Of a stretch of DNA of 5,041 nt, positions 1 to 5,041 are shown piece after piece. The position numbers were made by a program, and so were the translations under genes. This DNA is from Chloroflexota bacterium (lineage in GTDB: Bacteria > Chloroflexota > Dehalococcoidia > SM23-28-2 > RBG-16-64-32), in NCBI GenBank assembly GCA_005882715.1, contig VBEI01000029.1, forward strand, positions 1 through 5,041, in the 5' to 3' direction. The notes beneath the pieces are model-generated. The model saw only the letters and a program-made list of their open reading frames with translations. It had not been told where the DNA came from and did not search any database. Every line of letters starts with the position of its first letter. The stretch's first letter is position 1.

Positions 1-420
1 TACTTTGGCGGCATTGACGTCCGCGAACGGGACCTTGTAGTACTCTGCCTGGCAGCCGAAGAGGACTCGGCCCCCGCCCGTGCAGACGCTGTGGTCTACT
101 GTCATACATTCGCGGCATTTCCCGCAGCCGACAAGGCAGGAAGCCATGACGCGATCGCCTTCACGGAACCTGGAGACACCTTCACCGACCGCGTGGACGG
201 TACCCACGCCTTCATGGCCCATGAGCAGGCCCTGCGGCAAAACGCTTCCAACGAAGAGGGCGCCGAGCATCTCGTTCGGAAATTCATCGAGGAAATGCAT
301 GTCCGAGCCGCAGACCGTCGCCATCGAAGTCTTTACGATCATCTCGCCGGGGCCCGGCTCGGGTGTGGGGATGTCAACGATTTCGACCTTGCCGTTGGCG
401 GGTTTGACGCAGGCGCGCAT
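1..420 (-). CDS. Zinc-dependent medium-chain alcohol dehydrogenase, N-terminal part (cut by window edge)
   Basis: The gene reads from an ATG at 420 leftward for 140 codons without a stop, then leaves the window, so only the N-terminal catalytic (GroES-like) domain is visible. The family oxidises alcohols or reduces carbonyls with NAD(P) in the cytoplasm. Catalytic zinc ligands are seen at Cys37 (VCGSD) and His69-Glu70 (MGHEGVG). The structural-zinc lobe is Cys99, Cys102, Cys105 and Cys113, with exact C-x2-C-x2-C-x7-C spacing. A later segment, GCQAEYYKVPFADVN, resembles the formaldehyde-dehydrogenase-like branch of the MDR superfamily. The Cys37 to His69 spacing is 32 residues, about ten more than in classical horse-liver-type enzymes. 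The NAD-binding Rossmann domain lies outside the window, so cofactor and subclass are unknown. The start is well supported by GGAGGT four bases upstream. The gene lies 133 bases downstream of the epoxide hydrolase on the same strand and may oxidise the diol that enzyme makes (inference). Confidence 0.93.
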   Translation of the reverse strand, partial: MRACVKPANGKVEIVDIPTPEPGPGEMIVKTSMATVCGSDMHFLDEFPNEMLGALFVGSVLPQGLLMGHEGVGTVHAVGEGVSRFREGDRVMASCLVGCGKCRECMTVDHSVCTGGGRVLFGCQAEYYKVPFADVNAAKV

Positions 421-424
421 TGTT

Positions 425-430
425 ACCTCC
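425..430 (-). promoter_or_regulatory. Ribosome binding site of the alcohol dehydrogenase
   Basis: On the minus strand the sequence reads GGAGGT, then AACA, then ATG at 420. This is a near-perfect Shine-Dalgarno sequence, although the four-base spacing is slightly short. It is the strongest ribosome binding site in the window and fixes the start of the gene. Confidence 0.8.
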
Positions 431-461
431 GGTTCCTTGCTGAGGGCGAGATTGGGCCTTT

Positions 462-491
462 ATATGAGCACAGCCGCGTGCGAGCGGTCAA
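462..491 (-). promoter_or_regulatory. Candidate promoter for the alcohol dehydrogenase
   Basis: On the minus strand TTGACC (486-491) is followed after 18 bases by TCATAT (462-467), which is preceded by TG-C as in an extended -10. This would start transcription near 455, leaving a leader of about 35 bases that contains the ribosome binding site. The -10 hexamer is imperfect, and a TATAAA reading at 459-464 would make the spacer too long. It suggests that the alcohol dehydrogenase can be transcribed separately from the epoxide hydrolase. Confidence 0.35.
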
Positions 492-532
492 GAGTCGGCA
501 AACACCGCGTCGATGACGCCTCGGCGAGTCGC

Positions 533-553
533 ATGCGTCCGGCCGGAACGCAT
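533..553 (-). repeat. Near-perfect palindrome directly after the epoxide hydrolase stop codon
   Basis: The arms ATGCGT and ACGCAT flank a CCGGCCGG core with one unpaired base. As RNA this could fold into an eight-pair stem with a one-base bulge and a GGCC tetraloop. It begins at the base right after the TAG stop of the epoxide hydrolase. No T-run follows, so it is not a classical intrinsic terminator. It could be a U-less hairpin terminator, an mRNA 3' stabiliser, or a protein-binding site about 40 bases upstream of the candidate alcohol dehydrogenase promoter. Confidence 0.5.
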
Positions 554-1513
554 CTACAGGCTGCCCAAGAACCCGATCAGCTCCGCGTTCACCTTCTCGG
601 GTGCCTCTTGCTGCGTCCAGTGGCCGCACTCGGGGACGGTAACGATCTTGAGATTCGGTACCGATCCCTTCATCGGGTCCATCGGCGCGAACGTCCCCAC
701 CGGATCGTTTTCGCCGGTGATATACAGCGCCGGTTGCTGGACGGTCGATCCTGCCAGTTCGGGAAGCTCCTCCCAGTCGCGGTCCATATTCCGGTAGCGG
801 TTGAGGGGGCCGCGGAAGCCGGTCTGCTCGAATGCCTTCGTATAGGTATCGAGGTCGTCTTGCGTCAGCCAGCCCGGTAGCTTCTCCGGTGCCGTAAGGC
901 CATCAAAGAGCTTCGCGTCCTTCGGTTTGTTCATGAACGCGCCGCTCACGCTTGGGTCCGCCCGGCCCTCAGCGGAGGCGCCGTACATGAACATGAGCAT
1001 CGACCGCCTTACGTCCGCCTCGAACTCCTCCTCGGCAACGCCCGGCTCCTGGAAGTAGAGCATGTAGAAGAAGTTGTCCTGGAAGATCGCCTTGAACATC
1101 TGCGTAGGCGGCATTGGGGACCGCGGCAGGAACGGGACGCTTAGCGCTGCTACAGCGCGGTAGCGGTCAGGGTGCAGCACCGCGGAGTTCCAGGCCATCG
1201 GTGCCCCCCAGTCATGACCGACGACCACGGCCGTCTCCTCGCCCAGCGCATCGAGGATTCCGAGCGCGTCCGCGACGTGGTTCTTCATGCTATACGCCTC
1301 AATCTCGTGCGGGCGATCGCTCTCGCCGTAACCGCGGACGTCCGGAGCGACCGCGTGATATCCAGCCGCCCCGAGTGCTGGTAGCTGGTGCCGCCAGGAG
1401 TACCACAGCTCCGGAAAGCCGTGTAGGAGGAGGACAAGGGGGCCTTCACCGGCTTCGGCTATGTGAACGTTGATGCCGTTAGTAGGGATCGTGCGATGCG
1501 AGATTTCGGTCAC
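554..1513 (-). CDS. Epoxide hydrolase, alpha/beta-hydrolase fold
   Basis: This 319-residue cytoplasmic enzyme, of normal length for the family, should hydrolyse an epoxide to a vicinal diol through a covalent aspartyl ester. All expected landmarks are present. The oxyanion-hole motif HGFPE is at 31-35, followed by WYSWRHQ. The strand-4 segment DVRGYGESDRP is at 58-68. The nucleophile elbow GHDWG is at 99-103, with Asp101 as nucleophile. The cap domain is roughly 130-245, with the two epoxide-activating tyrosines likely Tyr153 (in MLYFQEPG) and Tyr240 (in GPLNRYRN). The charge-relay acid is likely Asp270 (GENDPV) and the catalytic base His298 (GHW). An aspartate rather than serine at the elbow, plus both cap tyrosines, separates it from esterases; haloalkane dehalogenases lack this tyrosine pair. 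The start is a GTG preceded by GGGAGGGAG; no other strong start precedes the HGFPE region. It lies 73 bases after the FAD oxidoreductase, probably in one transcript. The substrate is unknown. Confidence 0.93.
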   Translation of the reverse strand: MTEISHRTIPTNGINVHIAEAGEGPLVLLLHGFPELWYSWRHQLPALGAAGYHAVAPDVRGYGESDRPHEIEAYSMKNHVADALGILDALGEETAVVVGHDWGAPMAWNSAVLHPDRYRAVAALSVPFLPRSPMPPTQMFKAIFQDNFFYMLYFQEPGVAEEEFEADVRRSMLMFMYGASAEGRADPSVSGAFMNKPKDAKLFDGLTAPEKLPGWLTQDDLDTYTKAFEQTGFRGPLNRYRNMDRDWEELPELAGSTVQQPALYITGENDPVGTFAPMDPMKGSVPNLKIVTVPECGHWTQQEAPEKVNAELIGFLGSL

Positions 1514-1517
1514 GGGG

Positions 1518-1526
1518 CTCCCTCCC
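1518..1526 (-). promoter_or_regulatory. Purine-rich ribosome binding site before the GTG start of the epoxide hydrolase
   Basis: On the minus strand GGGAGGGAG is followed by CCCC and then GTG at 1513. This Shine-Dalgarno-like tract supports the GTG as the true start of the epoxide hydrolase. Confidence 0.65.
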
Positions 1527-1551
1527 TGGTCCGCCGGAGCCTCAAGGCACC

Positions 1552-1566
1552 GGGCTATATACGAGC
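1552..1566 (-). promoter_or_regulatory. AT-rich element upstream of the epoxide hydrolase, similar to one upstream of the alcohol dehydrogenase
   Basis: The minus strand reads GCTCGTATATAGCCC, which matches 12 of 15 bases of GCTCATATAAAGGCC at 455-469. The elements end 38 and 34 bases before their respective start codons. A TATATA core could serve as a -10 box, but no good -35 is seen at 16-18 bases distance, so an internal promoter is only a possibility. The surroundings (CAC-CG-GGCT with AGCC-GTG, 1548-1570) could also form a weak bulged hairpin. Confidence 0.3.
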
Positions 1567-1586
1567 CGTGTTCTGTGGCACGCTGT

Positions 1587-2702
1587 TCATGCCGGGATCA
1601 TGGCGGTCATGGCGGCGCCGAACGCCATGAACTCCATCGGTTCGATGGTTTCGCCTGAAGCCATCTTTACCGTGAGGTCGTAAGTTGGCTTGACGAAGCG
1701 GTTGCGCTCGTTCTCGAAGTGCGAGAACGCCTCTTCCTCCGTGCGTCTACCGGAGAAAGCGTCATCAATCGCCTCGACCAGAAGCTCGGCTTGTAAGAAC
1801 GCGTCGTTTATGCCGAGGCCCGTGATGAAGTCGCGGTGATAGCCGGCGTCGCCCGTGAGAGCCCATCCCGGTCCGTACGGCTTCCGGAAGTAGTTCGGCA
1901 TGTCCGCCGTTCCCAGATAGCGCTCCTCGCGCTTGCCCGCGCGCACGTGGCTAGCGAGCTCGGGGATACGGTCGATTATCTTGAGGTAGTTCCTTTCGAT
2001 GTCTCTGCGGAACGCCTGGAAGCCGGCGTTGAGCCCGCCGACGCCGATACACGTCTGGCCCCAGTTTGTCGGGAACACCAGCACTCCGTACGCGTCGTCG
2101 AAGAAGTGGATGTGCATGCCGCTATCCGGAACTCCCGACCAGTACGTGTAATACCCGAACGTAAGCGAGACCTTCGTGTCGTACTCCTCTGGTTGTATGA
2201 GCCGCGCGATCGTTGAATGCAGGCCGTCCGCGCCGATTACGATGCGCGCCCGTTCCTCGAACTCTCCGTCTCTCGGCCTGCCCCGGATCCCGTTTACGCT
2301 GCCGTTATCCTGGACCAGGCCGCGTACCGGGAACCCCTCGCGAAGCTCAGCTCCCGCCTCGACGGCGGCGTCGACCAGGATCTTGTCGAGAACGATCCGC
2401 CGGGGGCAGAGCGTATCGGGTGAAACACCTTCGGGGAGGGGAGGATCCGGGGGCTGGAACGCTGTGCCGTTGAAGTGGAGGGTCCGGGCGCGGATGCAAG
2501 GCGCTCCTGACTCGATGATCTTCTCGAGGAGTCCCCAACGCTGAAGACGCACCTGTCCCGGCAGATGGATGTAGTGCGTCGACATGATATCGCTGGGAAA
2601 GGAGTCGCGGTCCACCATCAGCACGCGATAACCCTTGCGGGCGAGAAGCATCGCGGTGGGCGCGCCCGCGCAGCGAGCGCCGACAACAATCGCGTCGTAC
2701 AT
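1587..2702 (-). CDS. FAD-dependent oxidoreductase (geranylgeranyl reductase / PHBH-type monooxygenase superfamily)
   Basis: This is a 371-residue group A flavoprotein when started at the ATG at 2702. The N-terminus MYDAIVVGARCAG is the beta-alpha-beta ADP-binding motif of this family (Gly8 and Gly13 kept, arginine in the middle glycine place). Asp31 at the end of strand 2 (MVDRD) would hold the FAD ribose. THYIHLPGQVRLQRWGLL (42-59) and CPRRIVLDKIL (99-109) are typical of the family. The second FAD motif is IGADGLHSTIAR (156-167) and the third is TGDAGYHRDFITGLGIND (283-300). Members are flavin reductases, hydroxylases or epoxidases; oxygen insertion is inferred here from the neighbouring epoxide hydrolase. 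An in-frame ATG at 2771 would add 23 residues (MCDFHHSCTGK...), but that extension runs across the CRP-like box and promoter, has no ribosome binding site, and precedes the conserved N-terminus, so I reject it. The chosen ATG also lacks a clear Shine-Dalgarno. No transmembrane segment was noticed. Exact substrate unknown. Confidence 0.92.
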   Translation of the reverse strand: MYDAIVVGARCAGAPTAMLLARKGYRVLMVDRDSFPSDIMSTHYIHLPGQVRLQRWGLLEKIIESGAPCIRARTLHFNGTAFQPPDPPLPEGVSPDTLCPRRIVLDKILVDAAVEAGAELREGFPVRGLVQDNGSVNGIRGRPRDGEFEERARIVIGADGLHSTIARLIQPEEYDTKVSLTFGYYTYWSGVPDSGMHIHFFDDAYGVLVFPTNWGQTCIGVGGLNAGFQAFRRDIERNYLKIIDRIPELASHVRAGKREERYLGTADMPNYFRKPYGPGWALTGDAGYHRDFITGLGINDAFLQAELLVEAIDDAFSGRRTEEEAFSHFENERNRFVKPTYDLTVKMASGETIEPMEFMAFGAAMTAMIPA

Positions 2703-2723
2703 CAGGTATCTTGAGACGGCGCC

Positions 2724-2751
2724 ATGATAGCACACGATCTTGCCCGTACAA
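2724..2751 (-). promoter_or_regulatory. Extended -10 promoter of the FAD oxidoreductase
   Basis: On the minus strand TTGTAC (2746-2751) lies 16 bases from TATCAT (2724-2729), which is preceded by TG-C (2730-2732), an extended -10. Transcription would start near 2717, about 15 bases before the ATG at 2702. That explains the absence of a clear ribosome binding site and excludes the longer gene model. It is probably the main promoter of the oxidoreductase-hydrolase cassette. Confidence 0.55.
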
Positions 2752-2752
2752 C

Positions 2753-2768
2753 TGTGATGAAAGTCACA
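2753..2768. promoter_or_regulatory. CRP/cAMP-receptor-type binding site
   Basis: The sequence TGTGATGAAAGTCACA is a perfect TGTGA-N6-TCACA palindrome, the consensus of CRP and of related actinobacterial regulators. It abuts the -35 box of the FAD oxidoreductase promoter. Its centre (2760.5) lies about 42-44 bases upstream of the predicted transcription start, matching class II activator geometry (-41.5). It lies about 123 bases before the divergent transporter, so its main target is probably the catabolic cassette. The regulator gene is not in the window. Confidence 0.6.
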
Positions 2769-2775
2769 CATTTGC

Positions 2776-2788
2776 GGGCCGGCGGCCC
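2776..2788. repeat. GC-rich inverted repeat in the divergent intergenic region
   Basis: GGGCC (2776-2780) and GGCCC (2784-2788) form a perfect five-base inverted repeat around GGC, eight bases from the CRP-like box. It may be an accessory operator, but short GC palindromes arise easily in such DNA, so its meaning is uncertain. Confidence 0.25.
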
Positions 2789-2871
2789 TCGGGGCTCGGT
2801 ACCATTCACCCCGATGGCGACGTTCTTACGCCACAAAGATTGTCCAGCCGGTTCATCGGCTCAAGTAGACG

Positions 2872-2877
2872 TACACT
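2872..2877 (+). promoter_or_regulatory. Candidate -10 box giving a leaderless transporter mRNA
   Basis: TACACT ends six bases before the GTG at 2884, which places +1 on the first base of the start codon, the TANNNT arrangement typical of leaderless genes. No Shine-Dalgarno precedes that GTG, and an in-frame TAG at 2866 prevents an earlier start. No convincing -35 was found. Confidence 0.35.
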
Positions 2878-2883
2878 AAGTGC

Positions 2884-4383
2884 GTGTCAGATACCGGCGC
2901 GGGTCCTCCTCAACGTCGACGCCGGTGGCGTCCGCGCGCTGCCGATCGCGCCGGGTTCCGCGCGGACCAAATGCTGGATGTAGCGCAAGACCGGGTATTT
3001 CACTACCTCTGGCTATTCGTGCCGCAGCCGGCCATCGCGCGCGACCTGCGCTTCCAGCACCTGCTCGCGTCACGGTTCTTGTCAGAAGCGGGCCAGCAAT
3101 CGCTCCTCTTCGGCGCACTTGTGTCGGTGGCCCGAGGAGGAGGTTCTGCCCTTGAAGTTGCGCTAATTGGGGTCTCGGCTCTCCTACCGCCCGCCCTTTT
3201 TGGCCTCTACGGGGGCGCGGTGGCGGACGCCATTCCCAAGAGAGTCGCCCTCGCCGGAGCCTACGCTCTTCAGGCCGCGCTTTGCTTCGTCTTCCCCACC
3301 GTGCTCGGCACGCATTTGGTCGCCATAATGTTTCTTCTCTTTGCGGTCAATACGCTGGGCCAGGTATCGGGGCCGACCGAATCGTCGGTGCTTCCCATCG
3401 TGGCCAATGACGTTGAACTGGCGAGCGCGGCGTCGATGATCAATCTCGCCTCGGTGGCTGGTACCGCTTTCGGAACGGCGCTGCTCGCGCCGATTGTCGT
3501 TCGCATATTCGGCGTCGAGGCGATGCTCTATCTGGCGGGAGTCATGCTGCTTCTCGCAGCCAGCCGGGTCTTCGACCTGCCCGTGGGCGACGAGCAACGC
3601 GTTATTCGCCTGCCGCCTTTGGCGATAAGGTTCCGCCCGGCAGTTCGTTGGCTGATCAGACACCCCGCCGTCGGCACGATGATCATCTTCTCAACGCTCG
3701 CCGGTGTTGTGAACCACATTCTGCAGATCCTCGCCCCACGTTACGTCGAAGAGGTTCTTCACGCCGATGCGGCAGATACCGCTTACGTGTTCGCGCCGTC
3801 GGCCCTCGGCATAGTGGCTGGACTGGTCGCTGCGCCTTCAGTGATGCGGTTTGCAGGAGAACGATTCTCCGCGATTCTGGGACTTCTCCTGGCTGCAGCC
3901 TGTCTCTTTCTGCTCGGGTTGGTAGGCGACGTAGCTGACGTGATCGAGCCCTACAACCCAATGCGCATAACAGAGTACATCGGCATCGATATCAATGAGC
4001 GAGTGCGGGCGGCCGGGCTCATCGCTCTGCCGCTCGCGCTCGGCATTTCCATGACGGTTACCAGCGTTCAGACTTACATCAACCGTCGTGTGCCGCTGTC
4101 CTACCAGGGACGCGTTTTCTCGATGCAGAGCGCGCTGCGAAACGGTGCGGCCATTCCGCCACTAATTACTCTCGGCGCCGTCGCCTCTCTGGTTGGCACG
4201 GATAGCGTGCTACTCGTCTCGCCGCTGATCCTTTTTGGAATCGGATACGGTCTGGTCTACTTCAGCTTTCAGTTCGCGGGGCTCACGCGGCCCTCCCATC
4301 TCGAGGTGATGGGATCGTTCTGGGAAGAGCCTGAGGGCCCTACAGTCAAGACGGTGAGAGGGTCTCGAGCTAACCCACCTTAG
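2884..4383 (+). CDS. Major facilitator superfamily transporter, 12 transmembrane helices (MFS_3-like)
   Basis: This 499-residue inner-membrane permease probably acts as a proton-coupled exporter; the substrate is unknown. Hydrophobic segments fall at about 62-83, 88-112, 121-141, 143-163, 184-205, 210-230, 262-283, 299-320, 328-350, 376-398, 417-438 and 440-463, two six-helix bundles. The cytoplasmic loop 2-3 carries a motif-A variant, GGAVADAIPKR (110-120). Loop 10-11 carries RRVPLSYQGRVFS (401-413), a conserved feature of the MFS_3/drug-efflux type group. GPTESSVLPIVAND (163-176) corresponds to the usual helix 4-5 stretch. The external loop 9-10 (about 350-376) is fairly long and charged. 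The first 45 residues are arginine-rich (RRRRWRPR at 11-18) and not part of the fold; the true start may instead be Met30 (ATG at 2971), which also lacks a good ribosome binding site. The GTG at 2884 is the earliest possible start. Divergent from the FAD oxidoreductase, convergent with the LLM gene. Confidence 0.9.
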   Translation: MSDTGAGPPQRRRRWRPRAADRAGFRADQMLDVAQDRVFHYLWLFVPQPAIARDLRFQHLLASRFLSEAGQQSLLFGALVSVARGGGSALEVALIGVSALLPPALFGLYGGAVADAIPKRVALAGAYALQAALCFVFPTVLGTHLVAIMFLLFAVNTLGQVSGPTESSVLPIVANDVELASAASMINLASVAGTAFGTALLAPIVVRIFGVEAMLYLAGVMLLLAASRVFDLPVGDEQRVIRLPPLAIRFRPAVRWLIRHPAVGTMIIFSTLAGVVNHILQILAPRYVEEVLHADAADTAYVFAPSALGIVAGLVAAPSVMRFAGERFSAILGLLLAAACLFLLGLVGDVADVIEPYNPMRITEYIGIDINERVRAAGLIALPLALGISMTVTSVQTYINRRVPLSYQGRVFSMQSALRNGAAIPPLITLGAVASLVGTDSVLLVSPLILFGIGYGLVYFSFQFAGLTRPSHLEVMGSFWEEPEGPTVKTVRGSRANPP

Positions 4384-4388
4384 GGAAC

Positions 4389-4407
4389 AAGCGCTGCCTC
4401 AGCGTTT
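4389..4407 (+). terminator. Hairpin terminator after the transporter, possibly bidirectional
   Basis: AAGCGCTG and CAGCGTTT form an eight-pair stem (one G-U pair) around the three-base loop CCT, five bases after the transporter stop. The only T-run is the TTT closing the stem, so it is a weak intrinsic terminator. The mirror-strand reading also folds, which would suit the convergent LLM gene. A competing stem, GTTTCG with CGAAAC (4404-4409 and 4421-4426), overlaps it. The rest of the gap up to 4514 shows nothing clear. Confidence 0.45.
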
Positions 4408-4514
4408 CGGGCTCACACTGCGAAACAGTTCGGCGAGCTGGCTGGCTGAAATAAGGATCCCGAGCCATCGCCACTCACGTCGTTCACCATTCAGTCGCGC
4501 TCTAGCCGCCTGGG

Positions 4515-5041
4515 CTACCGTCGCGCCACCGCTTCGACAACTGGCGATCTCGCGATCTCTTTCCGGATGATCGGCGCAACCTTGGTTCCGAGTAGCTCGA
4601 TCGAGCGCATCACTTGGTCGTGTGGCATCGTTCCGACGCTGAGGTGCAGCAAGAAGCGGTCGAATTTGAAGAGCTCGTGCTCGTATAGCATCTTCTCGAT
4701 AACTTCTTGAGGGCTGCCCACTAGCAGGGAGCCCCTACGTGCGCGCAGGGCCTCAAATTGCTCGCGGGTCATCGGCGACCAGCCGCGCTCGCGGCCGATC
4801 TTCGTCATGATCTGCGCGTAAGGCGGGTAGAACGTCTCGGCGGCGTCCCGCGAGTTTTCTGCAATGAAGCCGTGCGAGTTGATCGCCAACCGCAGGCGCG
4901 ATGGCTCGCGGCCGGCCCGGTGTGCGGACTCGCGATACAGCTCGATGAGGGGCACGAACCGCTCCGGTGTGCCCCCAATGATCGCCAGCACAAGCGGCAG
5001 GCCGAGGTCACCGGCGCGGATCACCGAGCCCGGATTGCCGC
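4515..5041 (-). CDS. LLM (luciferase-like) class flavin-dependent oxidoreductase, C-terminal part (cut by window edge)
   Basis: The frame is open from the right edge to a TAG at 4515, giving the last 174 whole codons; the true start is outside. The visible N-terminal stretch GNPGSVIRAGDLGLP, continuing LVLAIIGG, is the conserved late-barrel segment of bacterial-luciferase-like monooxygenases. It is followed by a helix with PERFVPLIELYRES, the SHGFIAENSRDAAETFYPPY strand-helix, and GSLLVGSPQEVIEKM (residues about 101-115 of the fragment), the usual family hallmark before the C-terminal FDRFLLHLSVG strand. Members use FMNH2 or F420 for oxidations such as monooxygenation or hydride transfer; which cofactor is used cannot be told without the N-terminal half. 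A valine GTG codon at 5024 lies inside the conserved segment and is not a start. The gene is convergent with the transporter and on the same strand as the epoxide hydrolase cassette, so it could belong to the same pathway, but separate transcription is certain across the opposite-strand gene unless readthrough occurs. Confidence 0.9.
   Translation of the reverse strand, partial: GNPGSVIRAGDLGLPLVLAIIGGTPERFVPLIELYRESAHRAGREPSRLRLAINSHGFIAENSRDAAETFYPPYAQIMTKIGRERGWSPMTREQFEALRARRGSLLVGSPQEVIEKMLYEHELFKFDRFLLHLSVGTMPHDQVMRSIELLGTKVAPIIRKEIARSPVVEAVARR

Noticed and set aside
80..880. Plus-strand open frame of 266 codons
   Set aside because: It runs antisense across the start of the alcohol dehydrogenase, the gap and half of the epoxide hydrolase. 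Its product is low-complexity, arginine-rich and matches no family, whereas the minus-strand frames hold clear catalytic motifs.
1548..1570. Hairpin between the FAD oxidoreductase and epoxide hydrolase as a terminator
   Set aside because: The stem is only seven pairs with a two-base bulge and a seven-base loop and has no T-run; the 73-base gap fits co-transcription better.
2347..2751. Minus-strand open frame of 134 codons
   Set aside because: It overlaps the FAD oxidoreductase in another frame, where the flavin-binding motifs show the real frame. The product is rich in Arg, Pro and Ser with no domain.
3184..3663. Minus-strand open frame of 159 codons
   Set aside because: It is antisense to membrane helices of the transporter, and its product is highly charged without any recognisable motif; a typical shadow of a high-GC gene.
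4503..4517. Inverted repeat TAGCC/GGCTA over the stop codon of the LLM gene as a terminator
   Set aside because: The stem has just five pairs with no T-run and lies partly in the coding region; probably chance.
4515..5024. LLM oxidoreductase treated as a complete 169-residue gene starting at GTG 5024
   Set aside because: The frame stays open to the window edge, and the codons upstream (GNPGS) continue the conserved family segment, so the GTG is an internal valine.
1..5041. CRISPR array, tRNA, rRNA, insertion sequence or phage remnants
   Set aside because: No regularly spaced repeats, cloverleaf-like sequence, transposase motifs or terminal inverted repeats were seen on either strand.

Overview
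This is a G+C-rich bacterial window with tightly packed metabolic genes. Three features fit a soil-type, high-GC lineage such as Actinomycetota, Chloroflexota or a 'Binatia'-like group: the protein families present, the use of GTG starts, and one gene start that looks leaderless. The sequence alone does not fix the phylum. I saw no rRNA, tRNA, CRISPR array, transposase or phage gene.

Layout: on the minus strand, reading right to left, there is a partial luciferase-like (LLM) flavin oxidoreductase (right edge to 4515). After a divergent/convergent interruption come an FAD-dependent oxidoreductase of the geranylgeranyl-reductase/aromatic-hydroxylase type (2702 to 1587), an epoxide hydrolase (1513 to 554), and the N-terminal 140 codons of a zinc-dependent alcohol dehydrogenase (420 to the left edge). 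On the plus strand a 12-helix MFS transporter (2884-4383) is divergent from the FAD gene and convergent with the LLM gene. The largest non-coding stretch is the 181-base divergent gap 2703-2883. The other gaps are 133 bases (421-553), 73 bases (1514-1586) and 131 bases (4384-4514).

How the genes may work together (inference): FAD oxygenase, epoxide hydrolase and alcohol dehydrogenase, in that order on one strand, match the chemical sequence alkene to epoxide to diol to hydroxy-ketone or aldehyde. The LLM enzyme is a possible second oxygenase or reductase, and the transporter could move substrate or product. The substrate cannot be read from the sequence; a terpenoid or other unsaturated hydrocarbon-like compound is one option.

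Regulation: the divergent gap holds a perfect CRP-type palindrome (TGTGA-N6-TCACA, 2753-2768). It abuts a good extended -10 promoter (TTGTAC-N16-TATCAT) that fires toward the FAD gene, which suggests cAMP-receptor-type control of the cassette. Related AT-rich elements (GCTC-R-TATA-W-AG-S-CC) lie 34 and 38 bases before the alcohol dehydrogenase and epoxide hydrolase starts. A near-perfect palindrome directly follows the epoxide hydrolase stop. I found no clearly undescribed system; the regulatory architecture of the cassette is the most interesting part.
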